A DNA stretch of 64,000 nucleotides from Saururus chinensis (GCA_035235625.1 CP141143.1:44563178-44627177); one strand, 5' to 3'. Shown: positions 1 through 12,230, counted from the stretch's first letter. A program made the numbers and translations. Notes: generated from the letters alone by a model not told the origin.

Positions 1-651
1 GGATGCTGCCTCTAAGCAAAAATCCTGCCCCCCCCCCCCGACTAGGGAGTGGGGCAGGAATCCGGCCACCTCTCCTGGTCCCCCAACAACAAGCGTTTTT
101 TTTATTTTTTTTACGTATTAGCGACACATTTTAAAGGGTCTCTAAAAACTAGTTTTTTATTTTTTTAAAAACTTTCTTAGCTACGTTTAAATAGCGTTGC
201 TAGTAAGTTGTTTTCTATTTTTTTTAAATGATTCTTTATATTAGCAATGCCTAATAAAGTGTCGCTAATAACCAATTAGTAGTGATGCTTATAATTATCC
301 GTTGATAATAAGACATTTTTTTTATTTTTAAAAAATATTTTTTATATTAGCGACCCTTTATTAAGCGTCACCAATAACCGATTATTAGCTACGCTTATAA
401 TTATGTGTTACTAATAATTTACTATTAGCGACTCTTTTCTAAGCATCGCAAATGTAAAATCATTAGCGACACATAAATAAATGTTGCTAATGTCACACTA
501 TTAGTGACACTTTGTGTTAAACGTCGCTAATGAGCAATAGTGACTGTAGTTTTAACGGCACTTTTTTAGTGTCGTTAATAAGCATTAGTAACGCTTCGAG
601 TACTATTAGCGACACTTAAAAATGTCAATAATAGTACTATTTGTTGTAGTG
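1..651. mobile_element. CACTA (EnSpm) element, right end; continues off the left edge
   Basis: The sequence ends in TTGTTGTAGTG at 651, the reverse complement of a CACTACAACAA terminus. Roughly 400 bp inward are filled with the sub-terminal motif TTAGCGAC and its reverse complement GTCGCTAA, usually as closely spaced inverted pairs. This is the same signature as the four other CACTA copies in this window. The 3 bases after the terminus are TCT; the left end is outside the window, so no duplication can be confirmed. Positions 1-110 are GC-richer with a C-run and may be element interior. No transposase reading frame is visible. Confidence 0.8.
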
Positions 652-1034
652 TCTCCATTCTTAATTCATTTATAGAAACAAAAACACATTCTCAACTCCA
701 AGAAGATTTGTAATTTGCTATGACATCATGAATTGCTATTTTATCTTTATCTTTGTTGTGTAAAAAGATTTGTAATAAGCCAAAATTATATAGTAACAAA
801 ATAACAAATTTGGCATATCAGTGGTAGCTCCTTACTATTGGAGACGCCACATTCAAGCAGCCAAATTGCCACATAGACCTTCAGATGTCAAATTGAAATC
901 CCGTGTGTGGCATCTGGGTTAGAGATTCTCCTAAGAAGCGAAGATTGCTGACAACTCTTCAATGTTTGATCTCATATCACCATTAGGATCAATAGTTAGG
1001 ATCATCTTCTTGCAAGTAACCAAAGATGTCTTTT
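652..1034. other. Intergenic, nothing recognised
   Basis: AT-rich sequence between the CACTA end and repeat block X. No convincing reading frame, RNA gene or element terminus was seen. Confidence 0.5.
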
Positions 1035-1830
1035 GCTAGGTAGAATTGAAGACTTGTTAGAAGTATGTGTGGAGGTAGGAAGACCCAATTGATGTATGAT
1101 TCGCTTAAAGATAAAATAGATGGTTCTTTAATGATGATATAAGAATGATCGTTCTCTTCATTGGTCATGAATTGCAAGAATGAAACTCTTTTATGCCAAA
1201 ATTATCACTTAGAATATTTGAAGTTGCTTGTGCCTCCGATTTTGTTTGCTACAAGGAAACAAGGGCATCAAATTTGCATGAAATCTGCCCCCTTCTCATT
1301 TGCATAGGACAACCTAATCTTGCTATCATTTCATTCATAGAAAAGTAAACAAATTAGGTTGACTATGTTTTAAAGTTTTTTCAAGGATATAAGCATTTTT
1401 TAAATGCACTGACTAGTAGAGAAAATAGTTTTACCATTGTAAAAATTTCAAAATAAGATAATAGGCATATGACAAAGGCAGATTTGATGAAAAAAATGAT
1501 GTTTTCCTTTCCTAGCAGCTAAGAAAAATCAGTGACACAACCAAATTCAAATACTCTAATAAATAATAAGTTTGGCTAAAAGTAGTTCATTTTGCGTAAT
1601 TCATGATTAATGAAGAGAAAAGATGACTCGTATACCATCATGAAAGAACCATCTAATCCTTCAGGCTGCATCTTCAAGTGCACGAGTAATATACCACCAA
1701 TTGGCCCTACTTAATTCCTTAGTGCATATCTCTTCTAATGATGGGGTTTTTCATGCTCCCCTCATACAATGAGCCTAGTGTAAGGTATGGATGGGAGTCT
1801 TTCATCTACGAGATTCACGACACACATGTT
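1035..1830. repeat. Low-copy repeat block X, copy 1
   Basis: The block is closely matched at 39311-40095 and, more diverged and shorter, at 16431-16905 and 62091-62560. Landmarks are GACTTGTTAGAAGTATG, CATGAATTGCAAGAATGAA and CAAGGAAACAAGGGCATC. No coding frame is conserved. In the duplicated unit it lies just downstream (minus strand) of J-domain-gene relics, so it may be old 3' flank of that gene family; this is inference. Confidence 0.7.
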
Positions 1831-3118
1831 AACAATTCACCACTTGCGGCAATAGTGATTCATTAATTGAATGTCTGCTTTTTACTTGATATTATAGACA
1901 ACCACTACTTGCATTAATCATAGTGAAGTATGTAAATGATTTCCACGTATACAAATAATTAAGCTGATGGACAAGTTTAGGAAGAGTAGTGAGTTGGATA
2001 TCCATATCCCAAGGCCTAAAAAATAGATAGCAATTCATATTTCATTTTACCAAAGCTAGTATTCCTCTAGCTACTAGCATGCTTACGGACATTAACCACA
2101 GACATTTTGGTATTAACTTGAAGTGTGGCTCTTTGCCCTCCACATTATGCATCTGATACACTCTTTTGCCTCTTTCTTCGTTCATACATAAGTGTTATAA
2201 ACTGGTACTTTGAATCCATGTCCATAAAATGCACATCTTATAAATGCATGCATTCCAATAATTTTTGAGAGGATTAACACACGTGAATTTTCCAGGAAAG
2301 ATTACAAAAAAGATCTTTCTCTAGTTAATCATAGATTTTTTTTTTACCAACATGTAATTGCATCTATCGATTAAATCACACTATTTGAAGACTAAACTTT
2401 TAGCAAATACTAACCAGTAGAGGCGAGGAGTGTTCTGCATGAGAATTTCTCCACCAGACAAATGATGCCATTGTATTGACAGTCTCACATTGCTTGGCAA
2501 TGCTAGCCATACATAAAGAATCATTTAACATTTAACAGAAAAACATTTTCATATTAATGACCAACAAAATATCAACAAATAGATGTAACGAGACATGAAA
2601 TTTATTACATTATAGAGTTGTTACCAAAAGAAGATGAAAACAAACACAAAAATGAAATCAATGTTCTCAAACATAAGGTTGGCATAGCCAGCAACAATAT
2701 TCAGTATCAACTGCACCTTCTATACAACCTCCCATTGACAACAACCATAATGACTTGTCTGATTACTTATTCTTGGACCTCATATTTTAAGTACAACTAA
2801 TGAGAATAGTTTAAGATCAATATCAGAAGTTTTTGTTCCGACTTAAAGAGTGTTGCATAACATTATTTTGAGAAAAACATAGTTGAATAGTACTGCAGAA
2901 TATGTGTTATCAGGGCCAGATATCTAGGATAGAAATACATGAAACTGATTAGTAAAACGCTAAAACCATAACCATACCAATAAGACTTACTTGACATTAT
3001 TCTGAACAAATTAAAAACTTAATTACACCAACAATAGACTAGAATAGAAGTATAATGCACAATGCACCATGACATTCCATCGTAACGCCATAAAAATAGC
3101 TAATGCTGTGAAAAGATA
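1831..3118. other. Intergenic, nothing recognised
   Basis: AT-rich sequence separating repeat blocks X and Y. Short open frames here lack codon structure or recognisable motifs. No element termini were found. Confidence 0.5.
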
Positions 3119-3557
3119 TCCATTAGGAAAACAAGTTCCATCTATTGGAATTGGTTTCTGTAGGCATTCAAAAATAGATGTGCATACTCTGGATACATTA
3201 TTCAACACAAGATTGTTTTCACCAAGCAATTGTAAACAACCTCTTTTCATATATCAAGTGTCCTACCGACTTTTGGTCAACAAATTGGTGCTTTACCTAG
3301 TCAAAATGAAATAACTACAATTTCCAACATCGCAGAAGCAAAATAAAGAAGTCCAAAAATTAAACTGAATCTATTTTAATTTTAACCAATGATACTCAAT
3401 AAACGACATGATGATTGGGATTATAATCCAATAGCTTCTCTTCAAACTAATTTCTAGAAAACGACATGATGCCCAGTGGAATCGAAGACTTGTTAGAAGT
3501 ATGTGTGGAGTTAGGAAGACCTAATTGATATATGATTTGCCTAAAGATGAAATAGAC
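3119..3557. repeat. Low-copy repeat block Y, copy 1
   Basis: It matches 38955-39391 closely, starting at CCATTAGG(A/T)AAACAAGTTCC and running to the GATTTGCCTAAAGATGAAAT landmark. At 39 kb Y is followed directly by X. Here the order is X, 1.3 kb of other sequence, then Y, so the blocks are permuted. Positions 3558-3728 hold a GC-rich stretch with GGCCCATAG and GAGCCCGGGCTC palindromes and then a TA-rich tract; this may be part of a small hAT-type element. Confidence 0.7.
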
Positions 3558-4084
3558 CTAACTGATATATGATTTTAATTGGGTTTAAAATGCCCATGAG
3601 TATTATGGGCCGCCGGATGTAAATCTGACGGCCCATAGAGCCTAGGCTCACGTAGGCGAATATGAGCCCGGGCTCATATAAACAGGACTCTTTATATATA
3701 TATATTAAAAATTTTAAAAAAAATTAAAACTAGTAGCGACACTTTTTCTTAAGCATTGCTAATATTTTTAACAATAGTGACACTTATGAAAAAGCGTTGC
3801 TAATAATTCTAAATTTAAAATAAGAAATTTAAAATTTTGAACTAATAGCGACGTTTTTAAGCATTCATCGCTAATTAATAAATAATTATTTTAAAAATAT
3901 TAAAAACATTCAAAATAATTTTTTTAAATATAATATATTTTCTTCAATATTGACTATTTGTATAAATAATAAATAAATATTAAAATTTTAATAAAAGGCA
4001 GTGTCAATGATAGATTAAATTTTTTGAAATATAATATATTTTATTTTTAAAATTTCCTTATTAATTTAAAGATATAATTTATAA

Positions 4085-5850
4085 TAAAATAGAGAGAGTG
4101 AAGAGAGAGAGAGAGAGGTGAGAGAGAAAGGACAGACAGGGGAAGAGAGAGGAAGAGAGAGAGAGCTAGGGAGAGGGAGGGAGAGACTGAGGGGAGAGAG
4201 AGAGGGAGGAGAGAGAGGGGAGAGAGAGAGGAGAGAGAGAGGGGAGTTGGAAGAGAGAGAAAGGAGAGGGAAGAGAGAGAGGAGAGGGAGGGAGGGTAGA
4301 GAGAAGGAGGTAGGGAGGGTAGAGAGAGAGGAGAGGGAGGGAGGGGAGATTATTATTTTTTTAATAATAGCATTTTTTTATTTAAAAAAATTAAAATTAA
4401 AACAGATAGAGAGGAGGGGAGAGAGGAGAGGGAGACAGGACGGGAGAGAGAGAAGATACAGAGGGGAGAGAGAGGGGAGAGAGAGAGGGGAGAGAGAAGG
4501 GAGAGAGAGAGGGGAGATGGAAGAGAGAGAAAGGAGAGGGAAGAGAGAGAGGAGAGGGAGGGAGGGAGGGGGAGATTATTATTTTTTTAATAATAGCATT
4601 TTTTTATTTAAAAAAATTAAAATTAAAACAGATAGAGAGGAGGGGAGAGAGGAGAGGGAGACAGGACGGGAGAGAGAGAAGATACAGAGGGGAGAGAGAG
4701 GGGAGAGAGAGGAGAGAGAGAGGAGAGGGAGAGAGGAGAGAGAGAGGAGAGGGAGGGAGGGGGAGATTTTTTTATTTTTTATTTAAATAAAGAGTATTAG
4801 CGACGCATATACGTATGTGTCGCTAATAACTCTAAGTATTAGCAACATATACGGGTATGCGTTGCTAATACTATAGTATATTAGCGACGCATAGCTGTAT
4901 GTGTCGCTAATACACTTATTAGCAACGCATATGTGTATGCGTCGATAATAACATTTTTTTATTTATAAAGATTAAAACAAATAGAGAGAGCGAGTGAGGA
5001 GAGTGGGGGGAGAGAGAGGAGAGGAAGAGAGAGAGAGGAGATACAGAGGGGAGAGAGAGGGGAGAGAGAGGAGAGATAGAGGAGAGACACAGGGGACAGA
5101 GAGGGGAGAGTGAGGAGAGAGGGAGAGAGAGGAGAGGGAAGAGAAAGAGGAGAGGGAGACGAGAGGGAAGAGAGAGACGAGAGGGAGGGAGGGTAGAGAG
5201 AGGATATTATTTTAATTTTTTTTTTAAAAAGAGTATTAGTGACACATATATGTATGCATCGCTAATAACTCTAAGTATTAGCGACACATATATGCGTCGC
5301 TAATACATAAATCTATAGGTCTCTAATATACTATAGTATTAGCGACTCATACGTCACTAATATCATTTTTTTATTTAAAAAAAATTAAAACAGATAGAGA
5401 GAGAGTGAGGAAAGAGGGGAGAGAGAGAAAGATGGCATAGAGGAGGGAGGAAGAGAGAGAGAGAGATGAGTGAGGAGAGGGAGGAGAGGGAGGGAGGGTA
5501 GAGAGAGAGATGGGGGAGATTATTTTTATTTTTTTCAAAAACAGAGTATTAGCGACATACATGTATAAGTCGCTAATAACTCTAAGTATTAGTGATAGAT
5601 ACATGTATGCGTCGCTAATAGTTTTTTTATTTAAATTTTTTTAATTAAAACAGATAGAGAGAGAGGGGAGAAGAGAGGGGGAGAGGGAGAGGGAGGAGGG
5701 AGAGAAGAGAGATAGAGGAGGGAGGAGAGAGAGGGAGGAAGAGAGAGGGAGGGAGAGAGAGATAGAGGGGAGAGAGGAGGGAGGGGAGAGAGAAGAGAGA
5801 GAGAGAGGGAGGAAGAGAGAAAGAGAGAGAGCAGGGAGGCCAGATCTAGA
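4085..5850 (+). repeat. GA-rich array with interspersed TTAGCGAC hairpin units inside CACTA-I
   Basis: The plus strand is almost purely G and A for long stretches. Two ~226-bp units repeat in tandem, starting at GGAGATTATTATT near 4345 and 4571. Further units carrying ATTAGCGACGCATA and its inverse occur near 4795, 5230 and 5545. The matching part of copy 2 (51090-51570) has only one GA block without the interspersed units. A 222-codon open frame here (4118-4786) is a by-product of stop-poor GA repeats. Confidence 0.8.
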
Positions 5851-6049
5851 GAGAAGATAAAAAATTTAAAAATATATGATTAGTGACGCATACGATATGC
5901 GTCGCAACTAGGTTGCCTAATAGCGATGCATAATATTATGTCTCTAATAATCAACCTAGTAGCGACACATAGTTTATGCGTCACTACAAGTTAGCTTAAT
6001 AATGACATATATATTATACGTCGCTAATAAGCTAATTTTTTCGCCCCAT

Positions 6050-6475
6050 GCGGGCAAAATTTTCACCGGTGCGCTCAAAATTTCCACTGCCTGGACGAAA
6101 TTATTTAACCCCTCCCCCTCTTCCCCCCCCCCCCCACCCAGCCACCTCCTCCGCTGTCCGCTCCCCTCCGCCATCCATCTGTGCTCCTTTGCCATCCTCG
6201 CCCCTGTGGCTCTGCCCCCTCTGCCGGCCTTCCTCTGCCACCACGCTCGCCCTCCCCTCCCCATTGTTTTTCTTCTCCGACCGTGCCCGGCCACCGCCCG
6301 CCTCCCCTCAACGCTACACCGCCCGCTTCCCCCCCCATCCCCCCTTTTCTTCTCCTCTCCCTTCTTCTCTACTCCAACCGCAATCAGCCTAAGCCCCCCC
6401 CCCCCCCCCCCCTCCCCTCTGTCTTCTCCCCCTCTCTCTTCTTCGCCGCTCTGGCCACAATCGGTCGGAGCCCGT
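6050..6475. other. GC-rich pyrimidine block in CACTA-I, not considered coding
   Basis: C-rich low-complexity DNA that is open in several frames on both strands at once, with no recognisable motif and no frame kept in copy 2 (51770-52300). It may be a captured GC-rich gene edge or element-specific filler. A related block in inverted orientation sits in CACTA-II (12231-12757). Confidence 0.6.
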
Positions 6476-7185
6476 AGTTTATTTTTTAGTATATTAGGGA
6501 CACTTAAAAAGCGTCGCTACATTTTTTTATTTTATATATTTGTATTAGCAATGCTTTTTAAAGCGTCGCTAATAATTTTATTTTTATAATTTTTTTCTTT
6601 TTTATTAGCGACGCTTATATAAGCATCGCTAATAACTTTATTTTATTTTTCATTTTCACAAAATTAATAATCGATAAAAAAAATATTTATTTTTTAACTA
6701 TTTTAATTTTTTTAAAATATTTTAATATTAGCGACGCATATGAAACATCGCTAATAATAAATATTAAGGACATAAGTCAGTATTCGTCGCTAATAATGTC
6801 TTATTTGCGACATTTGTTTATGCATCGCAAAAAAATATATGTGTCACTAATATTGCATTATTAGCAACGTTTGATGTATACGTCGCTAAATAGTAGTTGC
6901 GACTATACTTTTTTTGACGCTTTGTATACGTCGCTAATAGTCATTAGCAACATATACAAGACTATTAGCGATGCACAAATGCATCGCTTATAGTCTTTTT
7001 TGTTGTGGTGTCTTTCAGTCTAAGTGGCTAAAGTCCTCGTGAGTACTGGTTGTGTGTTAGTGACTTGTGGAATAACGGGTTAGTGGAATAATTGGTTGTG
7101 TGTTACTGATTGCGGGCCATTGGGCTAAGCCGAATTTACAAGATTTTTTACCCTCAGCTCTAACCCAGCCCTAAAACTTGCAGCA

Positions 7186-7682
7186 CTATCAGAATCTGCT
7201 TTTAGTGCAGGAGGTATGGTGTTGGACAATAGACAAAGTCGACTAACTCTGATGTGGAGGAGGCATGCATATGCTTGGAGGATTTGTTAGATGTAGAAGT
7301 AAGTGCACAAGCTCCGAAGTTAGAAGAGGAAATAGGAGAAGCTTTAAAAAACTTGATAATCAATTAGTTAATAATATAATTTTTATTTATTTTTGTATTT
7401 GAGATTTTAGTTTATAATTGCAAATGATAGATAGGCGAGTGGGTGCCAACTTAGTTGGGATGTACTCATTCTATAGTGATGCAATTCTAGTTCTTTATAA
7501 ATTACAAAAATTACATGAAATTTTTTTAAAAAAGGGTGGGCAGTCATGGCACACCGTGCTGGGCTCACCCATAGCCTAGCACGATATAATAGCGGGTCAT
7601 ATCAAGCTAGAGCTTGGGCTTGCCAAGTTAGCACAATATGGGTGCGGCCCGAGCCTAACCTGGCCTACTGCCAACACCCTAT
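7186..7682 (+). pseudogene. hAT transposase C-terminal fragment with right end
   Basis: A plus-strand frame near 7186-7300 reads SESAFSAGGMVLDNRQSRLT, the hAT C-terminal dimerisation motif (usually SAFSAGGRVLD...R.SL). About 350 bp later lies a GC-rich stretch ending in GCCAACACCCTA, which resembles hAT termini of the TAGGGTGTTGGC type. The rest of this element is absent. The same fragment is at about 53020-53511 in copy 2. It is not the C-terminus of the element at 7823-11151, which has its own. Positions 7011-7185 hold nothing else recognisable. Confidence 0.7.
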
Positions 7683-8485
7683 TTAGTACTCAATGAAGTT
7701 GGGAGTAATGACCATTTCTTGTTTTTTACTTCTTTGGGTGGTCTTAGGATTATATTTTTTTATTAGAAAAGCTACAAAGCATGGTTTAAATGGAATATCT
7801 GTGTGATGTAATAACTTATGCCTATGGGTGGCAAAAGTGTGAACTACTTGCAAGAGGCCCGTAGAACCATTGGAAAAGAGGCCACGGGGAATGCAGGAAA
7901 TGGGCCAGGTTGGGCTTGAATTTTGGGGCTACTGGCCTCTCAGCCCACCTCCTTCGGGCGAACCCATTAATAGTCGTTGGGTCATATTATAGCCGTTGGG
8001 GACTACCCAAATGTTTTTTTTTGTTTTTTTAAATTGATTTGGAGAGTGATAATTAGAACATTTCCACCCCCCTTAAAAAGCCATATAACATTCAAATAAT
8101 AGTCATTTTCAAGGGTAGGAGGGGAAATTGTCACATTTGAAAATCTATAAATAGGGGGAAGTTTAACCTTCTCTTCAACCTTTTATGTACTCTCTAAGGC
8201 TCTAACTCTCCTCTCCTTCATACTCTCAAGCTCTCAATCTCTGTATTTTTTTATTTTTAATTAAAATTTAAGATTAAGCTCTCACACTCTCAAACCTGAT
8301 ATCAATTCTCAACTCCCAAGCCTCCTCATCCTTTCCATTTTTACTAAAGCATCAAGTAGGCAACTCAAGCATCAAATACGAAGGTGAGCATTAATTTTGA
8401 TTTTATAATTTAAATTTTATGCTAAGTAATTCTAATTTTTTATTTTATTTTTCTTATTTTTCTTTTATTAATTTTTTTAAAGAAT

Positions 8486-11040
8486 ATGACATCTCATTCC
8501 AGCTACAATGAATCTTCCTCTTCGGTCATCTCAACCAACAATGAAGTATTCTCTAAATTTTCCAAAAGAGGAGTTCCCGAAAGGATGGAATGTGATGAAG
8601 TTGACTATGAAGGAGGTATTCCAGCAATGCCTTCGATGGTCGAGAAAAAAAAGAGGGCATCCCTCTATAGTGTGGAGTCATACGAAGAAAATTAAGGTGG
8701 ACAAGCCAAAAAACCTTTAATATTCTTCGTAAGAGCCAAATGCAACTATTATAAAATAATTTAAAGTGTTGGAACCGGAAGAGGGGGGTACCGAACATCT
8801 TCTTTGACATGTTAGAGAATGTTCTGCCTATCATTCCCCGAAGGACCCTAAACAATCCTAGCATAGTGCCTTGTCCTCCTCCTCCACCTCTCTTAGCACT
8901 TTTACTTTCAATCAAGACATAAATCGGAGGGAGCACGTGAAGTATATTGTGAGTGCCAAATAACCATTTTCCTTTTCCGATGACATTGTTCAAGACTTAT
9001 GCGAGGCAAGCTCTCAACCCAGCCTTCCATAAAATATTGCACAACACTCTAAAGAAAGATATTTTCATACTACAAAAGGGGTAGAAGGTACAACTTACGA
9101 ATACTTTACTTACAATTCTAGGTAACATTTCTTTAGCTTCTAATATTTAAATTAGTAACCAAGATATCAGATATGCATATATTACAACTCAATTTTATAG
9201 ATGAAACATGGAGATTATGTAAAAGATTAATTTATTTTAACATGATAGAATATCCTCATTCTGCCTTAAAAAATTTGGATTTCTATTTTAAATGAATACA
9301 ACATTAAAGATAATATTATGTCCCTTAATTTAGGTAATACTTCTAAATAATAACTTCGTTGTAGAATGTTTAGAATTTCATTGTGACAACATTGGTGTAT
9401 TAGAGTCCCATACTTTTCATATTAGATGTATATGTCACATAATTAATCTAGTTGTTCAAGCTGGCCAAAATGTAGTTAAACCCATCTTTAATTTATTAAA
9501 AATGTTTTGTTACATATAACTTCTTCACCCTCTAGAATACAAGAATTTAGAGACTTGTGTAAATTGCATAGTAAGAAATATAGAAAGTTTCAATTAGATG
9601 TCCGTCATAGGTAGGATAACACTTATTTAATGTTGAAATCCTGTGAAGGATTAGAAACTTTGATCATAAGTTGGGTTACAGAAAATTTACCTAATCTAGG
9701 ATTTAATGAAGGTCGTTTTGTTATTTCTATTTGTTTGATGTATTTTCTATGTATTTTTTTAATGCACTAAAGATTTATCTAGAGTTTACTCTGCTACTTC
9801 TTTTTCAATTCTAAACTACGTTGATGATTTAACTTATACATTTGAAAGTTTCAAAAATAATGAAACTTTTGCACATCTTGTAATATAAATGGAGACAAAA
9901 TTCAATAAATATTGGTCTTCTTTTCCTTTAATTTATTGTTTAGGGGTTATTATGGATCATAGGGTTAGATTACATGTTGTAGAAATTTCAATAGATAATA
10001 AATGTGATAACATGAGTATCTATGTTGATAATAATGATAATATATATAAAACTGTAAAAATTACTTTGTGTTTCTTTATATAATATATATGAATTATCCT
10101 ATCGGTCAAGAAGAAATGAATCGACATTTCTTCTTCTAGCGCTATGCATCCTCCTCCACAGAAAACTAAGTGTTGGATGCTATATCTATTTACATATTGA
10201 TTTTGCATCTTATGTTACGGAGGAAGAACTTAGTAATTTAAATATTTTAACTTAGTGGTAGACAAATGGAAAGAACTATCATGTGTTGTATGTTGATAAT
10301 AATGATGATATATATAAAACTATAAATTACTTTGCTTACTTTATTTAATATATATGAATTATCTTGTGGGTCAAGAAGAAATGAATCAACTTTTCTTCTT
10401 CTAGCGCTATGCATCCTCCTCCACATGAAACTAAGTCTTAGATGCTATATCTATTTACAAATTGATTTTGCATCTTATCTTACCGAGGAAGAACTTAGTA
10501 ATTTAAATATTTTAACAAAGTGGTAGACACATGGAAAGAACAATCATGTGTTGTATGTTGAGAATAATTATGATATATATAAAATTGTAAATTGCATTGC
10601 GTTCTTTATGTAATATATATGAATTATCCTATGGGTCAAGAAGAAATGAATCAACTTTTCTTCTTCTAGTGCTATGCATCCTCCGTCACATGAAACTAAG
10701 TCTTCGATGTTATATCTATTTACAAATTGATGTTGCATCTTTTCTTACCAAGGAAGAACTTAGAAATTTAAATATTTTAACTTAGTGGTAGACACATGGA
10801 AATAAATATTATGTGTTGTCTACCTTAGTTCATGATTTACTAATCCCCCTACCCCTGATGTCCATAGTAGTGTTGCAATATGCTTTTAGTGCAAACGGTA
10901 GGGTGTTGGACGATAAGCAAAGTCAACTAAATGCCTAATGCATGAAATGGAGTTATGCATATGCATGAAGGATTGGTTGGATGTTGATGAAAGGGTACAA
11001 GCTTCAAAGTTAGAAGATGGAATGGAATAAGATTTACAAG
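8486..11040 (+). pseudogene. Decayed hAT transposase
   Basis: The likely original start is ATG at 8486 (MTSHSSYNESSSSV). A BED-type zinc-finger start is visible in another frame near 8640-8700 (IVWSHTKKIKVDKPKNL), so a frameshift separates it from the ATG. Further hAT landmarks follow in changing frames: TWRLC near 9210, a HIRCICHIINLVVQAG match near 9418-9460, QEFRDLCKLHSKKYRKFQLD near 9540-9600, and the C-terminal dimerisation stretch SANGRVLDDKQSQL near 10890-10930. Numerous stops and frameshifts interrupt it; it cannot make a full transposase. Family order and motifs fit Ac/RICESLEEPER-like proteins. Confidence 0.8.
10023..10820 (+). repeat. 265-bp tandem triplication within the hAT transposase
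   Basis: Three head-to-tail units begin with TGTTGA(T/G)AATAAT at 10023, 10291 and 10556. Each unit carries TCAAGAAGAAATGAATC and a TEEEL(S/R)NLNILT reading. The second and third are both 265 bp, the first about 268. Copy 2 has only two units (from 55839 and 56107). The unit covers the stretch just before the hAT dimerisation domain. Confidence 0.85.
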
Positions 11041-11159
11041 ACTTGACAATTGATTAGTCAAAGTTCGGAGTGGGCCGGCTTGTAGCCCCTCTAGGGCTAG
11101 CCCGTGAGGGGACTTCAACGAGCCTAGGCAGTCGGCCCATTGCCACCACTACTTATGCC

Positions 11160-11620
11160 CAGGCAAATAATATATTGAACCTATTCGATATTAACTAAAT
11201 TATTTTTTCTTTGACTTAATAATTTCTAATTAACTAACATTATTATCAATAAACATGTGTTAAACAAATACCTAAATAAAAATTGCTAACCCTTTTTTTA
11301 CTTTAATACTAGTATAGATATAAAAATTATCTCCTTAGATTAATAGCTCTATTTAGTTTTAAAATAAATTAAAATTAATTTATTTAAAAAATAAAATAGA
11401 ATTGTTAATATGAGACAAAAGGAGAATAAGTTACAATTATAGACAATTAGATGTAGTGGAAAAAGATAAATTTCATCTAATTTGATGATGTTAATGGAAG
11501 TTTACACAGTAGCATGTAGACCCCCCTTTCCAACTATATTCGAGAGGTAAATTTTATCATAGCAATGACAAAAGGCAAATATGCAAACATGGAGACCATG
11601 AGTGTGATTGGGTCCATTAG
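11160..11620. other. Spacer between hAT and CACTA-II
   Basis: AT-rich, non-coding, and conserved with 56708-57172. It holds one short MITE (11331-11424); nothing else was recognised. Confidence 0.6.
11331..11424. mobile_element. Short Stowaway-like MITE
   Basis: Imperfect terminal inverted repeats CTCCTTAGATTAATAG...GAGACAAAAGGAG enclose about 94 AT-rich bp. The pattern (CTCC...GGAG, TA-rich flanks) matches Stowaway/mariner MITEs. The same copy is at 56879-56976. Confidence 0.5.
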
Positions 11621-12230
11621 GTTCACTACAACAAAAAGGACTATTAGCGAAGCATTTATGCGTTGCTAATAGCCCCATAAGCGTCGCTAATGACTATTAG
11701 CGACGTATAATAAACATCGCTAACAACGTCGAAAAAAGTGTCGTCGCTATTATCAATTAGCGATGCATATAAAAATCGTCACTAATAAGGCGTATTAGCG
11801 ACATATAGTATACGTCGCTAAGAATAACTTATTAACGACGTAAATTCTATAGCGTCGCTAATGATAAGCTATTTGCGACGTATTTTTACGTCACTAATAG
11901 AAAATTAATTTTTTTTAAAAATAAATTATTAGCGACGTATATACATAAGCATCGCTAATAAGGAATTATTAGCGATGTTTACGTATGCGTCGCTAATAAA
12001 AAAAATTCAAAAAATAACTTATTAGCGACGTATAACTGAATTATTAGCGACGCTTTCTATACGTCACTAATAAAATAAAATAAATTTCAAAAAATCAAAA
12101 TTATAATAATAATTAAATTGAAATTAAATAGCGATGCTTAAAAAGCGTAGCTAGTAGGGTTTTTTTTTTTTTAAATACCGATGCTTTTTAAGCGTCGCTA
12201 ATAATAAATTTTTTTTTAAAAAAATCCCTG

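Larger units (their letters stand above)
3729..7010 (+). mobile_element. CACTA-I, copy 1: non-autonomous, left-truncated
   Basis: The right end TGTTGTGGTG at 7001-7010 is followed by TCT, the same base triplet that flanks the complete copy at 50434-52837. The left ~310 bp of that copy, including its terminus, are missing here; similarity starts near 3729. From left to right it holds TTAGCGAC hairpins, an AT-rich tract, a 1.8-kb GA-rich array, more TTAGCGAC hairpins, a GC-rich block (6050-6475) and the right sub-terminal hairpins. No transposase domain is visible, so it would need a CACTA transposase supplied from elsewhere. Confidence 0.85.
7823..11151 (+). mobile_element. hAT element (Ac-like), copy 1, with 8-bp target duplication
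   Basis: The left end TATGGGTGGCAAAAG and right end TTGCCACCACTA form imperfect terminal inverted repeats of the Ac-like (T)AGGGGTGGCAAA type. Direct 8-bp duplications CTTATGCC flank it exactly (7815-7822 and 11152-11159). GC-rich sub-terminal stretches with GGCCC motifs lie at both ends. The interior carries a decayed transposase and a 265-bp triplication. The copy at 53648-56699 has the same insertion site (CTTATGCT/CTTATGCC), so insertion came before the segmental duplication. Confidence 0.9.

Noticed and set aside
4118-4786. 222-codon plus-strand frame rich in R, E and G
   Set aside because: It is a translation of GA repeats inside a CACTA element, made of two near-identical tandem units, and it is not kept in copy 2.
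6002-6589. Several overlapping proline-rich frames (also 51721-52418)
   Set aside because: GC-rich low-complexity DNA open in many frames on both strands; no motif, and frames are not conserved between the copies.
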